DNA of 53,057 nucleotides, taken from contig CACXIM010000014.1 in assembly GCA_902767725.1 (NCBI GenBank), forward strand, positions 1 to 53,057, in the 5' to 3' direction. Within the stretch, counting starts at the first letter, position 1. Each line of letters opens with the position of its first letter. The DNA is from an uncultured Bacteroidia bacterium (GTDB lineage Bacteria; Bacteroidota; Bacteroidia; Bacteroidales; F082). Positions 31,992 to 40,328 of this stretch are shown piece by piece. The position numbers were made by a program, and so were the translations under genes. Below the pieces are notes generated by a model, which saw only the letters and a program-made list of their open reading frames with translations, made no database searches and was not told where the DNA came from.

Positions 31992-32041
31992 TTCCAGCGG
32001 ATTTGCAATCCGCTGGTGCTGAGTATGGGGATTTGCAATCC
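31992..32041. repeat. GGATTTGCAATCC-family palindromic repeats, copy 3
   Basis: Two perfect palindromes, CCAGCGGAT..ATCCGCTGG (31992-32014) and GGGGATTTGCAATCCCC (32025-32041), separated by 10 bp. Confidence 0.7.
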
Positions 32042-32102
32042 CCTTATTTATTGTGCCTTTCATGGCGTTAGACTGTTGTTTCGGTGGCAAAGAAAATGAT
32101 TA

Positions 32103-33521
32103 TCATTCCTCCTCTTTCTTCTTCCGTTTAAATATCTTAGTTCGTAACATAAATACCGTCAACGCAGCCCAAAAGACCACCAAAATGCCCAAAGTGATAA
32201 AGGTAGCCTTGGGGCTCTGCGGGGCATAGCCCACCAAAAGCAGCACAGGGAAGCCCAAGACGATGGCCGAAAGGGTCTGCAGCACGAGGTTGTTGGCGGC
32301 AGGGGTCTCAAACTTCGGGTCAATCTCGCGCAACAGAATCATACCATTACTGGCCGTACCCGTCAGCATACCAAACATGGAGAAGAAGCCCTCGTACTTG
32401 TAATTGGGATAAAGGTGTTTCGAAATGATCAGCACATAAATGAAAGTGACTGCGGCACCCAAAGTGCAGATGATGATGAAAGGCAAGATGAACGATCCAA
32501 AATTCTCCAAGCTGATAGCGGCAGTACCCGCAACAATCATGACATCGAAACAGAAACCGCTGATGCGATTGAGCATATAGTTGTTGATATACTCGCGGCT
32601 CATCAGCTTGGCCTTCTTGAAACGGCCCAAGAGCCACTTGAAGAAAATGCCGAACAGCGTGCCCGTCAGGAAGTTGAAGCCCCAAAGCATAGGTTTCAAG
32701 GTGTTAGTGCCAAAATTGCCCAAATCCATCCCTTGAATCCAATTGGTGAACAGGAAGACGAGGAAATAGACAAACAGCACCATACAAATCTGCACCGAGA
32801 GCTTGTCGATGGACTCTGCATCGGGAATCTCGCCCTTGCTTTCGTAATCCTCCAGCTTGTTCACCTGGGCCTCGGCAAGCTTCTTTCTCGAAAGCAAGCC
32901 CTTGCGACGCAAGATGTTCATATAGATGACACCGACAACGCTACCCACGATGAAGCCGGTGGCAGCGATGGACAAGCCAAAGTCAGCCCCCGAGAAAGAA
33001 ATGCCTTGTTTATCGGCCCAAGTCGTGAAAATCTTTCCGAAATTTAATGCCTGTCCCGGTCCTTGGCCGTAGCCCATGGGCAGCAACAAACCCGCTGCAT
33101 AAAACAGCTTTCCGCCCAGATAGAAAAACAGGATGGATACGATGAGACCCACAATGCCTTGAATGACGTATGTGGAGGCCGTCAAAGCACCCGTCTCAAT
33201 CACCTTCATCGGCGTGGACTTCGATTCTATCTTGTTGTTCTTCAATGCCAAGGCCACAAAACCCAAGCCCAAGGCATGATAGGTCACAACCTCCATCACA
33301 GGCTTGTTGATGAGTTCCTTGCACCCAGGAATCGCCTTAAAAATCAAGAGCAACAAACCGCCGATCAAAGCCGAAGGAATCAGGCTCTTACGCAAGAAGG
33401 GAATCTTGGTTCTCAACACATTACCGAACAACAAGGCCGTTGCCAAAATGCAGAATTGCACCAGCCAATTCCAAGCTATCGGCTGGTCGAAGGTCATTAC
33501 AGAAGCGTCTAAAAGTGTCAT
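32103..33521 (-). CDS. Sodium:glutamate symporter family (GltS-like) membrane protein
   Basis: 472 residues, about 11-12 hydrophobic helices. The first half contains RKSLIPSALIGGLLLLIF and the pore motif GYGQGPGQALNFG; the second half has the matching inverted-repeat element (FSMFGMLTGTASNGMILLREIDP). A charged cytoplasmic loop (SRKKLAEAQVNKLEDYESKGE) separates the halves. Typical of GltS-type Na+/glutamate symporters, somewhat longer than E. coli GltS. Substrate inferred from family. A lone gene with its own promoter. Confidence 0.87.
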   Translation of the reverse strand: MTLLDASVMTFDQPIAWNWLVQFCILATALLFGNVLRTKIPFLRKSLIPSALIGGLLLLIFKAIPGCKELINKPVMEVVTYHALGLGFVALALKNNKIESKSTPMKVIETGALTASTYVIQGIVGLIVSILFFYLGGKLFYAAGLLLPMGYGQGPGQALNFGKIFTTWADKQGISFSGADFGLSIAATGFIVGSVVGVIYMNILRRKGLLSRKKLAEAQVNKLEDYESKGEIPDAESIDKLSVQICMVLFVYFLVFLFTNWIQGMDLGNFGTNTLKPMLWGFNFLTGTLFGIFFKWLLGRFKKAKLMSREYINNYMLNRISGFCFDVMIVAGTAAISLENFGSFILPFIIICTLGAAVTFIYVLIISKHLYPNYKYEGFFSMFGMLTGTASNGMILLREIDPKFETPAANNLVLQTLSAIVLGFPVLLLVGYAPQSPKATFITLGILVVFWAALTVFMLRTKIFKRKKKEEE

Positions 33522-33544
33522 ATTTCTGTGTTTGAATTAGTCCG

Positions 33545-33576
33545 CAAACGTACTAATTTTTTTCATACAAAACAAA
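33545..33576 (-). promoter_or_regulatory. Promoter for the GltS-like gene (-33 TTTG and -7 TACGTTTG)
   Basis: On the minus strand, TTTG at 33576-33573, a 20-nt spacer, then TACGTTTG at 33552-33545, 24 nt before the ATG. Both consensus boxes can be recognised. Confidence 0.65.
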
Positions 33577-33580
33577 TTCT

Positions 33581-33588
33581 TAATTTTG
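33581..33588 (+). promoter_or_regulatory. Promoter -7 box, probably leaderless, for the first chromate-transporter gene
   Basis: TAATTTTG followed by CAGC and then ATG at 33593: only 4 nt between -7 box and start codon. Confidence 0.6.
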
Positions 33589-33592
33589 CAGC

Positions 33593-34237
33593 ATGAAAAA
33601 AGCGTTTGAACTGTTCTTCTCTTTCTTCAAGATTGGAGCCTTTACCCTGGGTGGCGGCTATGCCATGCTGTCGATGGTGGAGAAGGCCGTCGTCGACCAA
33701 AAGAAGTGGATTCCCAACGATGAGTTTTGGGACATGATTGCAGTGGTTCAGTCGCTTCCCGGTGTCTTCGCCGTCAACACGGCTTTGTACGTCGGACATC
33801 GCGTGGCCGGCACGAAAGGCGCCTTTGCCGCCATGTTGGGTGCCATCATCCCTTCCATTACCATCATCCTGCTTTTGGCCACGGTGTTTCGCGAGTACCG
33901 CGACCAACCCGTGGTGGAACGCATCTTCAAAGGCATACGTCCCTGCGTGGTGGCCCTCATCCTCGCCCCTTCCCTGCGCATGATCAAGTCGGCCAAGGTG
34001 ACTTGGAAGACCGCCATCATCCCCATCGCCACGGTGTTCCTCATCTGGTGGTGTAAGATTTCGCCCGCATACGTCATTCTTGTCGCCATCGCGGGAAGCA
34101 TCATCTATGCACTTATTATCAGGCGCAAGACACGAGACGCGGGAGGTAATCCCCCCGACCCTATTTCAAGGGGGAGCCGTCCCGCGTCTCGTGTCTCGAA
34201 GTCCCAAAGTCAAAAAGATAAGGAGGCCAAGCCATGA
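33593..34237 (+). CDS. Chromate transporter, short-chain CHR subunit 1
   Basis: 214 residues. The CHR domain begins FFSFFKIGAFTLGGGYAMLSMVE and continues IAVVQSLPGVFAVNTALYVGHRVAG, with about five or six hydrophobic segments. It belongs to the short-chain chromate transporter type, where two adjacent half-size genes make one transporter; the physiological substrate may be chromate or sulfate-like anions. The last ~30 residues (after IRRKTRDAGG) are Pro/Ser/Lys-rich and are encoded by a palindromic repeat (34129-34195), so the natural C-terminus was probably shorter. ATGA overlap with the second subunit. Confidence 0.85.
   Translation: MKKAFELFFSFFKIGAFTLGGGYAMLSMVEKAVVDQKKWIPNDEFWDMIAVVQSLPGVFAVNTALYVGHRVAGTKGAFAAMLGAIIPSITIILLLATVFREYRDQPVVERIFKGIRPCVVALILAPSLRMIKSAKVTWKTAIIPIATVFLIWWCKISPAYVILVAIAGSIIYALIIRRKTRDAGGNPPDPISRGSRPASRVSKSQSQKDKEAKP
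34129..34195. repeat. Palindromic repeat inside the 3' end of the first chromate-transporter gene
   Basis: Perfect 16-bp arms GACACGAGACGCGGGA (34129-34144) and its complement (34180-34195), with an inner CCCCC/GGGGG pair. The GAGACGC core is shared with 8115-8193 and 40300-40324. The element is translated in frame. Confidence 0.75.
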
Positions 34238-34773
34238 TCTACCTGCAGCTGCTTTGGGTCTTCGTAAAAATCGGCGTACTGGGATTTGGCGGCGGCTATG
34301 CCATGCTCTCGCTCATCCAGCATGAGGTGGTCGACCACTACGCCTGGATGAGCACCACCGACTTTGCCGACATGGTGGCCATCTCGCAGATGACACCAGG
34401 TCCCATCTCCATCAACTTGGCGACCTATGTGGGCTACACCACAGCGGGCTTCGGTGGCTCGTTGTTGGCTTCGTTTGCACTCTGCCTGCCTTCCATCATT
34501 ATGGTGTACTTCATCTTGAAATTGTTCATGAGCAAGAAGAACAATGCACTGATGACCAACACCTTGAAAGGCTTGAAGCCTGCCATTGCCGGACTCATCT
34601 TCGCCGCCGGTCTCTCCATGATGAACACCCAGAACTTCGTTGACTTTGGTCGCGGACAATACAACATCAGCGTCATCATCTGCGTGCTGGCGTTCGTTGC
34701 CTCGTATTTCTTCAAGGCCAATCCGATACTTCTCATCGTGCTTTCAGGCGTGGTGGGATTTTTCGCGTATTAA
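34234..34773 (+). CDS. Chromate transporter, short-chain CHR subunit 2
   Basis: 179 residues opening LLWVFVKIGVLGFGGGYAMLSLIQHEVVD, with VAISQMTPGPISINLATYVGY, the paired half of the short-chain chromate transporter. Five or six membrane helices, ending IVLSGVVGFFAY. Its start overlaps the stop of subunit 1 by 4 bp, which suggests coupled synthesis in equal amounts. Confidence 0.87.
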   Translation: MIYLQLLWVFVKIGVLGFGGGYAMLSLIQHEVVDHYAWMSTTDFADMVAISQMTPGPISINLATYVGYTTAGFGGSLLASFALCLPSIIMVYFILKLFMSKKNNALMTNTLKGLKPAIAGLIFAAGLSMMNTQNFVDFGRGQYNISVIICVLAFVASYFFKANPILLIVLSGVVGFFAY

Positions 34774-34805
34774 AAGCAGTGAGTACTGATACTGAAAAGC
34801 AAACC

Positions 34806-34891
34806 GTCATTGCGGACTTGATCCGCAATCTCCCAAGCGAAACGAGTACGTCTCCGCACTTGGGAGATGGCGGATGTAGCTCCGCCATGAC
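34806..34891. repeat. Imperfect inverted repeat (GTCATTGCGGA..TCCGCCATGAC)
   Basis: The outer ends GTCAT/ATGAC and inner CTCCCAAG/CTTGGGAG pair. It resembles the widespread CGTCATTGCGGACTTGATCCGC repeat of uncultured bacteria (general knowledge). It may also end the chromate-transporter transcript. Confidence 0.55.
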
Positions 34892-34941
34892 AGAAAAGGC
34901 TATCTAACACTTCCAATGAAATAGTAAAAAACCACACAAAT

Positions 34942-36651
34942 ATGAAACAAAACATTATCACCATCATTATCCTCCTTTGGGCAGGCTCTACTTTCGCCCA
35001 ACATGCCCTCACCTATCAAAGCTATGCCAAAGGCGTTGCTGAGCAAGACACTACCACCATTCAGGTCATCGAAAATGCGAAATGCCTGAAAATCAAAAAT
35101 GTCGAAAAGTCTTCGTCCAACCCCGTTCCTGGATATGCCGAGAGCAATACCTACGTGGATTATGTCCTTGATTCCGTCTACACCATTTTGGACTATGGCG
35201 ACGGAAAGTTCTACAGCTCCTATTCATTGACCGATAACGATGTGGTTTTCAGTGAAGAAGGCAAGGAAAAACTATTGGGTTACGATTGCAAGAAATACAA
35301 GACTAGCATCAATTCCAACACCATCGAGGTGTGGATGACGGAAAGCCTCGGTTTCGAGGCCACCCCAATGCCTGGTCTCGGCCGGCTGAAAGGCGTGATG
35401 GTACGTTGCATGAGAAACGGTTCCTATATCACTGACTTGACTGTAGTTAAAGACCAAAAGTATGCTCTCGTCGACCTCATTCCTGACTACAAAGGCCAAC
35501 ATAAGACCTCCCGAGAGTTGGGTCAATTGCGCAAAGACAAACTCGTCATGCGCATCCCTGTGTTCGAGGACGAGCAAATCAATTTTGCGGACTATGCGCC
35601 TTTTGATGGTGAAATACCTTACGACACCACCATTCATTTCAGTCATGGAACGCTGATTGTCAAACGGATGAAGTTGCCGGAATTGCCTGAGCATTACCAA
35701 ATCTTTGCCGAAATCCATCAACAAAGCAATGGCGATGCCTACGACCGCTCTGCCTCCGTATTTGTCATCCCCACAGAAAAGACTATGAGTTTCAAGGATG
35801 GCTTGACAAAAGGCATCGAGGCTTTGCCTACTCTTGTCGGCAAGGATGGCAAGGAATACCAAGGCATCAAGGCGGAGAAAGACTATCTGCCGCCTGTTGA
35901 GTTGGTGCGGTTTTTCACCTCGTTTGGCGCTGGCCATTTCAACGACAAGGTACAGATCGACGGTTTGGATTGGGCTGACGAGAATTACTACAAGATGGAA
36001 GTCAGTGAGTTGCGCGACCGTTTGCGCGGCGATATGCTCATCGGGGCTTTTATCGGCAACTACGACAAGGGCGGACACAAGATTTCGCTCGACCTCCTCG
36101 CCTATCCCAGCGACTACGAATGGAAAGACAAACCTTTGAAACAACACTCCATTCCGCTGTTCAACACCTGCAATGTACTGGAAATGTCGGGACAAAACTA
36201 TGGCCGATTGTTTGCCACCGATAGTCTTGAAATCGAGTTTGAGATTCCTGAAGGTGCTGAACACGTGAGGCTGCGTTACATCAGCACGGGTCATGGCGGT
36301 TGGGACAACGGAGACGAGTTCAATCCCAAGGAAAATGCCATCTACATCGATGGCGTGAAAATGTTCACCCATACTCCTTGGCGTTGCGACTGTGCCACCT
36401 ATCGTGAACAAAACCCCGTGTCGGGCAACTTCTGGAACGGAATTTCCTCCTCCGACTACTCACGCTCGGGCTGGTGCCCTGGCACGGCTACCAATCCCGT
36501 ATATTTTGACCTAAGCGGCTTAAAGCCAGGGAAGCACACAATTCGCATCGCCATCCCACAAGGCAAGGACGAAGGGGAATCGTTCAGCCATTGGATGGTT
36601 TCGGGAGTGGTATTGTTCGAGAAGATAGACAAAAAAGACAAAAAGGACTAG
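34942..36651 (+). CDS. GLPGLI-like domain fused to PNGase F-type N-glycanase
   Basis: 569 residues with a signal peptide (IIILLWAGSTFAQ). Residues about 20-190 resemble the GLPGLI family (YTILDYGDGKFYSSYSL, EKLLGYDCKKYKT, IEVWMTESLGFEATPMPGLGRLKGV). Residues about 225-565 resemble both PNGase F domains: YDRSASVFV with D268 at the place of catalytic D60, and ISTGHGGWDNGDEF with E459 at the place of E206, followed by RCDCATYREQNPVSGNF and SRSGWCPGTA. The residue matching E118 is not obvious. It would release N-glycans from glycoproteins. No T9SS domain, so it is probably periplasmic. Confidence 0.82.
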   Translation: MKQNIITIIILLWAGSTFAQHALTYQSYAKGVAEQDTTTIQVIENAKCLKIKNVEKSSSNPVPGYAESNTYVDYVLDSVYTILDYGDGKFYSSYSLTDNDVVFSEEGKEKLLGYDCKKYKTSINSNTIEVWMTESLGFEATPMPGLGRLKGVMVRCMRNGSYITDLTVVKDQKYALVDLIPDYKGQHKTSRELGQLRKDKLVMRIPVFEDEQINFADYAPFDGEIPYDTTIHFSHGTLIVKRMKLPELPEHYQIFAEIHQQSNGDAYDRSASVFVIPTEKTMSFKDGLTKGIEALPTLVGKDGKEYQGIKAEKDYLPPVELVRFFTSFGAGHFNDKVQIDGLDWADENYYKMEVSELRDRLRGDMLIGAFIGNYDKGGHKISLDLLAYPSDYEWKDKPLKQHSIPLFNTCNVLEMSGQNYGRLFATDSLEIEFEIPEGAEHVRLRYISTGHGGWDNGDEFNPKENAIYIDGVKMFTHTPWRCDCATYREQNPVSGNFWNGISSSDYSRSGWCPGTATNPVYFDLSGLKPGKHTIRIAIPQGKDEGESFSHWMVSGVVLFEKIDKKDKKD

Positions 36652-37604
36652 CAAAGAAGCATCGTGTCAACCGTCACCATCGCCGCCAAAGCCTCCACTA
36701 AAACTACAGCACGAGGCAAGGCACAAACATCGTGTCGTCCCTCAATAGCGATTTGGCAAGTCTCCCCTGCCCGATTCACGGTTTGCTGAGGTTTCGCGAT
36801 GCTCGGTATCGGCTTGAAGGCCACACGGAAAACAATGTCATTGCCATTGGTGATACCACCTTGTATGCCACCGGAATGGTTAGTCGCAGTGGTGATTTTG
36901 CCATCCATATTAATAAAGGTGTCGTTGGCCTCGGAGCCTTTCATCTTTACCACAGCAAAGCCGTCGCCGACCTCGAAGCCCTTCACTGCAGGCAGGCTGA
37001 ACATGGCATGAGCCAACTCTGCCGAGAACTTGCCGAACATCGGTTCACCCAAACCTGCAGGGACACCTTTGATACAGCATTCAACGATGCCACCCACCGT
37101 ATCGCCCTCTTTTCTGGCCTGTTCAGCGTCGCCCATCTCAGTAACTTTGGCAATGATTTGAATACCCTTCTCCTTCAAAACCTGTTTGGCGATGGCACCT
37201 GCCACTACAATAGACAAGGTCGTCCGTGCCGAAGCCCTGCCACCACCACGCCAGTCACGGATACCATATTTCTGCTCGTAGGTGAAATCGGCATGCGAGG
37301 GACGATAGATGTCTCTCAAAGGCTCGTAATCCTCTAGTTTGTAGTCCTCATTGCGCACCATAAAAGCGATTGGCGTACCCAAAGTGACGCCATCAAGCAA
37401 GCCAGAGAGCCACTCGATTTGGTCTGTTTCTTTGCGTTGCGATGCTGTTGAAGATTGCGCTGTCTTGCGCCTAAGTAATTCGCTGTCAATGAAATCGAAA
37501 TCCAGTTTCAATTGTGAGGGGCAACCATCGATGACACCACCGATGGCCGTGCCGTGCGACTCGCCAAAGGTGGTGAGTCTGAAGATGTGACCAAGAGTAT
37601 TCAT
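36648..37604 (-). CDS. aroC: Chorismate synthase
   Basis: 318 residues from ATG 37604 ([18 protein letters not shown]). Family motifs: [16 protein letters not shown], the Arg-rich [27 protein letters not shown], and [11 protein letters not shown] near the C-terminus. It converts EPSP to chorismate with reduced FMN, the last step of the shikimate pathway. It is slightly shorter than the usual ~355 residues, consistent with the compact Bacteroidota form. The stop overlaps the end of the PNGase-like gene by 4 bp (convergent). Start decided by the -7 box 4 nt upstream. Confidence 0.95.
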   Translation of the reverse strand: MNTLGHIFRLTTFGESHGTAIGGVIDGCPSQLKLDFDFIDSELLRRKTAQSSTASQRKETDQIEWLSGLLDGVTLGTPIAFMVRNEDYKLEDYEPLRDIYRPSHADFTYEQKYGIRDWRGGGRASARTTLSIVVAGAIAKQVLKEKGIQIIAKVTEMGDAEQARKEGDTVGGIVECCIKGVPAGLGEPMFGKFSAELAHAMFSLPAVKGFEVGDGFAVVKMKGSEANDTFINMDGKITTATNHSGGIQGGITNGNDIVFRVAFKPIPSIAKPQQTVNRAGETCQIAIEGRHDVCALPRAVVLVEALAAMVTVDTMLLC

Positions 37605-37608
37605 GAGG

Positions 37609-37616
37609 CAAAAATA
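37609..37616 (-). promoter_or_regulatory. Promoter -7 box, probably leaderless, for aroC
   Basis: TATTTTTG followed by CCTC and then ATG 37604 on the minus strand. Confidence 0.6.
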
Positions 37617-37636
37617 CAAAAATCGACAGAATTTTG

Positions 37637-37644
37637 TATTTTTG
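37637..37644 (+). promoter_or_regulatory. Promoter -7 box for smpB
   Basis: TATTTTTG followed by CAGCCGCA and then ATG 37653; the leader is only a few nucleotides. The box lies 20 bp from the aroC box in opposite orientation. Confidence 0.6.
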
Positions 37645-37652
37645 CAGCCGCA

Positions 37653-38117
37653 ATGGACAAAAAGAGCACAAATAGCAACATCAAGATAAAGAACAAACGC
37701 GCCACGTTCGAGTATTTCCTCGTGGAGACGCTGACGGCAGGCATCGTACTGACGGGGACGGAAATCAAGTCTATCCGTGGCGGCAAGGCTAGTTTGGCGG
37801 ATTCGTATTGCAGCTTCAAAGGCAATGAACTATTCGTCATCGGCATGCACATCGCCGAATACGCGCAAGGCACCTACAACAACCACGACCCCAAGCGTGA
37901 CCGCAAACTACTGCTCAATGCCCGCGAACTGCGCAAGCTGAAAAACAAAGTGCAGGAAAAAGGCTTCACCATCGTGCCCGTCGTGCTGTTCATCAATGAG
38001 AACGGATTGGCCAAGTTGGACATTGCCTTAGCCCGAGGCAAACACTTCTACGACAAACGCGAGAGCTTGAAGACCAAGGACTCGAAGCGGGAGTTGGAAA
38101 GGATGGAGAGGTACTAA
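37653..38117 (+). CDS. smpB: SsrA-binding protein SmpB
   Basis: 154 residues from ATG 37653. Motifs: [62 protein letters not shown], and the basic tail [20 protein letters not shown]. It binds tmRNA and delivers it to stalled ribosomes for trans-translation. The annotated open frame further upstream runs through the aroC promoter and is not used. No tmRNA gene is visible in the window. Confidence 0.96.
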   Translation: MDKKSTNSNIKIKNKRATFEYFLVETLTAGIVLTGTEIKSIRGGKASLADSYCSFKGNELFVIGMHIAEYAQGTYNNHDPKRDRKLLLNARELRKLKNKVQEKGFTIVPVVLFINENGLAKLDIALARGKHFYDKRESLKTKDSKRELERMERY

Positions 38118-38155
38118 TTGACAATTAACAATTGATAATTGATAATTGACAATTA
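38117..38155. repeat. ATTGACAATT/AATTGATAATTG repeat after smpB
   Basis: Four or more overlapping AATTGA(C/T)AATT units in tandem, partly palindromic. A common low-complexity intergenic repeat in Bacteroidota. Confidence 0.6.
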
Positions 38156-38170
38156 GCAGTTTAAAGTGAA

Positions 38171-38734
38171 TTAGAAGGAGAAACAATAGCCGACGCGCAA
38201 GGAGATGGGCGAAGCGTATGGCGTGTCAATCCCTCCTGTCGAGAATGCAGACCAACTCAGGTTGTAAAGCACCATGTAATACACAAAACTACCCGAGTAG
38301 GAATATTGACGGTATCCTGCACCCACAAATAAGCTATTGAACCATTTACTTCCCGTCGTAGTATGGTTCCAACGCGAAAATCCATACATCATCTCATCCT
38401 CAACATGAACGAACAAGCCCTTGTAAACCTGACAGTTGGTATAGGGTGCCACACCAAAATAATGCGCGTAGGAACTGCCATAATAACGGTCGAAATCACA
38501 CGATAGGTTATAGATGCCACGCACACCCACTTCCCAAGGGCTGAAAATACGGTAACCAAATTGAGGAGCGATGGAAACGTTGAGATAATTGCCATACATT
38601 CCGCCGCCCACGTTGCCGCCGACGACAAATTTTCCTTTCATATCCGGCACATCAGGAAGGAACTGCGCCGAGGCCTTGCCAACAAGGCCGAAAAGCATCA
38701 AACAAAGCGATGCGATGATTGCGAAACGTTTCAT
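38171..38734 (-). CDS. Small outer-membrane beta-barrel-like protein
   Basis: 187 residues from ATG 38734 (the codon six bases earlier is GTG). Signal peptide (FAIIASLCLMLFGLVGKASA), then alternating aromatic strands (VVGGNVGGGMYGNYLNVSIAPQFGYRI, WEVGVRGIYNL, LFVGAGYRQYSYSG) and a C-terminal aromatic end (LRVGYCFSF). This fits an eight-strand porin-like or OmpA-type barrel. Function unknown. Confidence 0.65.
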   Translation of the reverse strand: MKRFAIIASLCLMLFGLVGKASAQFLPDVPDMKGKFVVGGNVGGGMYGNYLNVSIAPQFGYRIFSPWEVGVRGIYNLSCDFDRYYGSSYAHYFGVAPYTNCQVYKGLFVHVEDEMMYGFSRWNHTTTGSKWFNSLFVGAGYRQYSYSGSFVYYMVLYNLSWSAFSTGGIDTPYASPISLRVGYCFSF

Positions 38735-38751
38735 AGTCACGATATTTTCCG

Positions 38752-38759
38752 CAAAAATA
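38752..38759 (-). promoter_or_regulatory. Promoter -7 box for the barrel-like gene
   Basis: TATTTTTG followed by CGG on the minus strand, 17 nt before ATG 38734. Confidence 0.55.
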
Positions 38760-38796
38760 CAATAAAATCCTTATCCGCTCGTATCCAATAATAGTT

Positions 38797-38804
38797 TATC
38801 TTTG
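38797..38804 (+). promoter_or_regulatory. Promoter -7 box for the beta-helix lipoprotein gene
   Basis: TATCTTTG followed by C, 17 nt before ATG 38822. Confidence 0.55.
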
Positions 38805-38821
38805 CTTTTTTAAATTTTGTC

Positions 38822-40285
38822 ATGAAAGCTCGACATATCTTACTCATAATCACCATTTTCCTGTTGGCAGGCTACTCGTGCAAGAAGAACAACACGGTCA
38901 ACCCCGACTCCAATTTGAAGCTGGAATTCTCGGCCGACACAGTTCTCTTCGACACCGTTTTTACCTCTTTAGGCTCGGCCACACACGAACTGAGAATCTA
39001 CAATACGCATAGCGACGACTTGAAAATCAGTTCCATACGCCTTGTCGGAGGCGACAATTCCCCTTTCCGTTTCAACCTCGACGGCGAAAGTGCCACCGAG
39101 ATTTATGACAAGATCATCCCTGCCAACGACAGCCTCTTCTCCTTCCTGCGCGTCACCATCAATCCGAACGACCTCAACTCGCCTTTCGTCGTAGAAGATG
39201 AGTTGGAGTTCGTCACCAATGGCAATGCGCAGACCATTAAGCTATTTGCATGGGGACAAAACGCCAACTACATCGTCGCCGACAAGGTGGTGGACATTGG
39301 CGGAACGCCCTATCCCTACCACATCGTTGCCGACAGCCTTCAGACCACGGTTTGGACTTCGGAACGGCCCTACGTGATCTACGGTTATGCCCTCATCAAC
39401 AGTTACGGCACCTTGAGAATTGAACGAGGCACGCAAGTCTATTGTCACCAAGGCGGTGGCATCCTCTCGTGGAGCGACGGTCAGCTCATCATTGAGGGCA
39501 CGGCTGAGGAACCTGTCATCGTGCAGGGCGACCGTTTGGAGCCCTATTACAACGACACCCCTGGACAATGGGAACAAATCCTGATGATGGACGGTCGTGC
39601 CGGTGCCGACCATCGCATCAGCCATGCCATCATCCGCAACGGCACTATCGGGCTTAACTGCCAATCAGTTTTGAAAGCAACAGAATGTGCCTTACGCATC
39701 GACAACACCATCGTTGAAAACCAAAGCGGCTACGGCTTGTTCTCTATCCTCTATGCCGTTGAGGCCAAGAACTTTGTCATCGCTAACTGTGGCTTTGCCA
39801 ACTTCTGGGCCTTCGGTGGCGATTACCGCTTTGTGCACGGCACCATCGCCAACTATTGGAACGCCAACGAGCACAATAACAACGAAAACGCCGTTTCGGT
39901 TGCGAACTATGCCATCGGTGGCAACGAGCAGCCCTTCTATTATCCCTTCCGCATGGAAATGGACAACTGCATCATTTATGGCAGACAGAAGGACGAAATC
40001 AAGACAGTTTTCGGTCCAGATGCAGATTCGCTCTACACCTTCGACCACTGCCTCATCAAATCGGAGAAATACAACGGAACGATGCCAGGTTTCAGCCATT
40101 GCCTCTTCAACCTGGAACCACTCTTTGCCGACCCCATCAAGCCCGACTGCCACATCGACAGCATCGCCTCGCCCGTCATCGGCATGGGCAACCCACTATT
40201 TGGTAACGAATTGCCTAGCGATTTGGACGGGATATCAAGGGTAGGCGCGCCTGATATTGGGGCATACCAATATGCGCCGAGATAA
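38822..40285 (+). CDS. Lipoprotein with right-handed beta-helix-like domain
   Basis: 487 residues with lipobox LLAGYSCKKN. An Ig-like or choice-of-anchor N-terminal domain (LEFSADTVLFDTVFTSLGSATHELRIYN) is followed by stacked strands typical of a parallel beta-helix: GTLRIERGTQVYCHQGG, GQLIIEGTAEEPVIVQGD, HAIIRNGTIGLNCQ, CALRIDNTIVENQSGYGLF, NFVIANCGFANFW, MDNCIIYG. The end ISRVGAPDIGAYQY is the classical terminus of Bacteroidota parallel-helix lipoproteins. Often linked to carbohydrates, but no catalytic residues can be named. Confidence 0.72.
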   Translation: MKARHILLIITIFLLAGYSCKKNNTVNPDSNLKLEFSADTVLFDTVFTSLGSATHELRIYNTHSDDLKISSIRLVGGDNSPFRFNLDGESATEIYDKIIPANDSLFSFLRVTINPNDLNSPFVVEDELEFVTNGNAQTIKLFAWGQNANYIVADKVVDIGGTPYPYHIVADSLQTTVWTSERPYVIYGYALINSYGTLRIERGTQVYCHQGGGILSWSDGQLIIEGTAEEPVIVQGDRLEPYYNDTPGQWEQILMMDGRAGADHRISHAIIRNGTIGLNCQSVLKATECALRIDNTIVENQSGYGLFSILYAVEAKNFVIANCGFANFWAFGGDYRFVHGTIANYWNANEHNNNENAVSVANYAIGGNEQPFYYPFRMEMDNCIIYGRQKDEIKTVFGPDADSLYTFDHCLIKSEKYNGTMPGFSHCLFNLEPLFADPIKPDCHIDSIASPVIGMGNPLFGNELPSDLDGISRVGAPDIGAYQYAPR

Positions 40286-40299
40286 TGGGATGATTGGTA

Positions 40300-40324
40300 T
40301 AGAGACGCATGCAATGCGTCTCTA
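40300..40324. repeat. Perfect palindrome TAGAGACGCAT..ATGCGTCTCTA
   Basis: 11-bp arms around GCA, lying between the convergent beta-helix and M23 genes. It belongs to the same GAGACGC-core family as 8115-8193. It could also act as a bidirectional terminator, but has only a weak T-tract. Confidence 0.7.
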
Positions 40325-40328
40325 CAAA

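Noticed and set aside
31954-32066. Short open frame starting MKGTINKG upstream of the 31453 lipoprotein
   Set aside because: It consists almost wholly of the palindromic repeats and runs into the lipoprotein start; it looks like chance.
35272-36411. 379-residue minus-strand open frame opposite the PNGase-like gene
   Set aside because: A codon-shadow frame; the plus strand has clear PNGase F and signal-peptide features.
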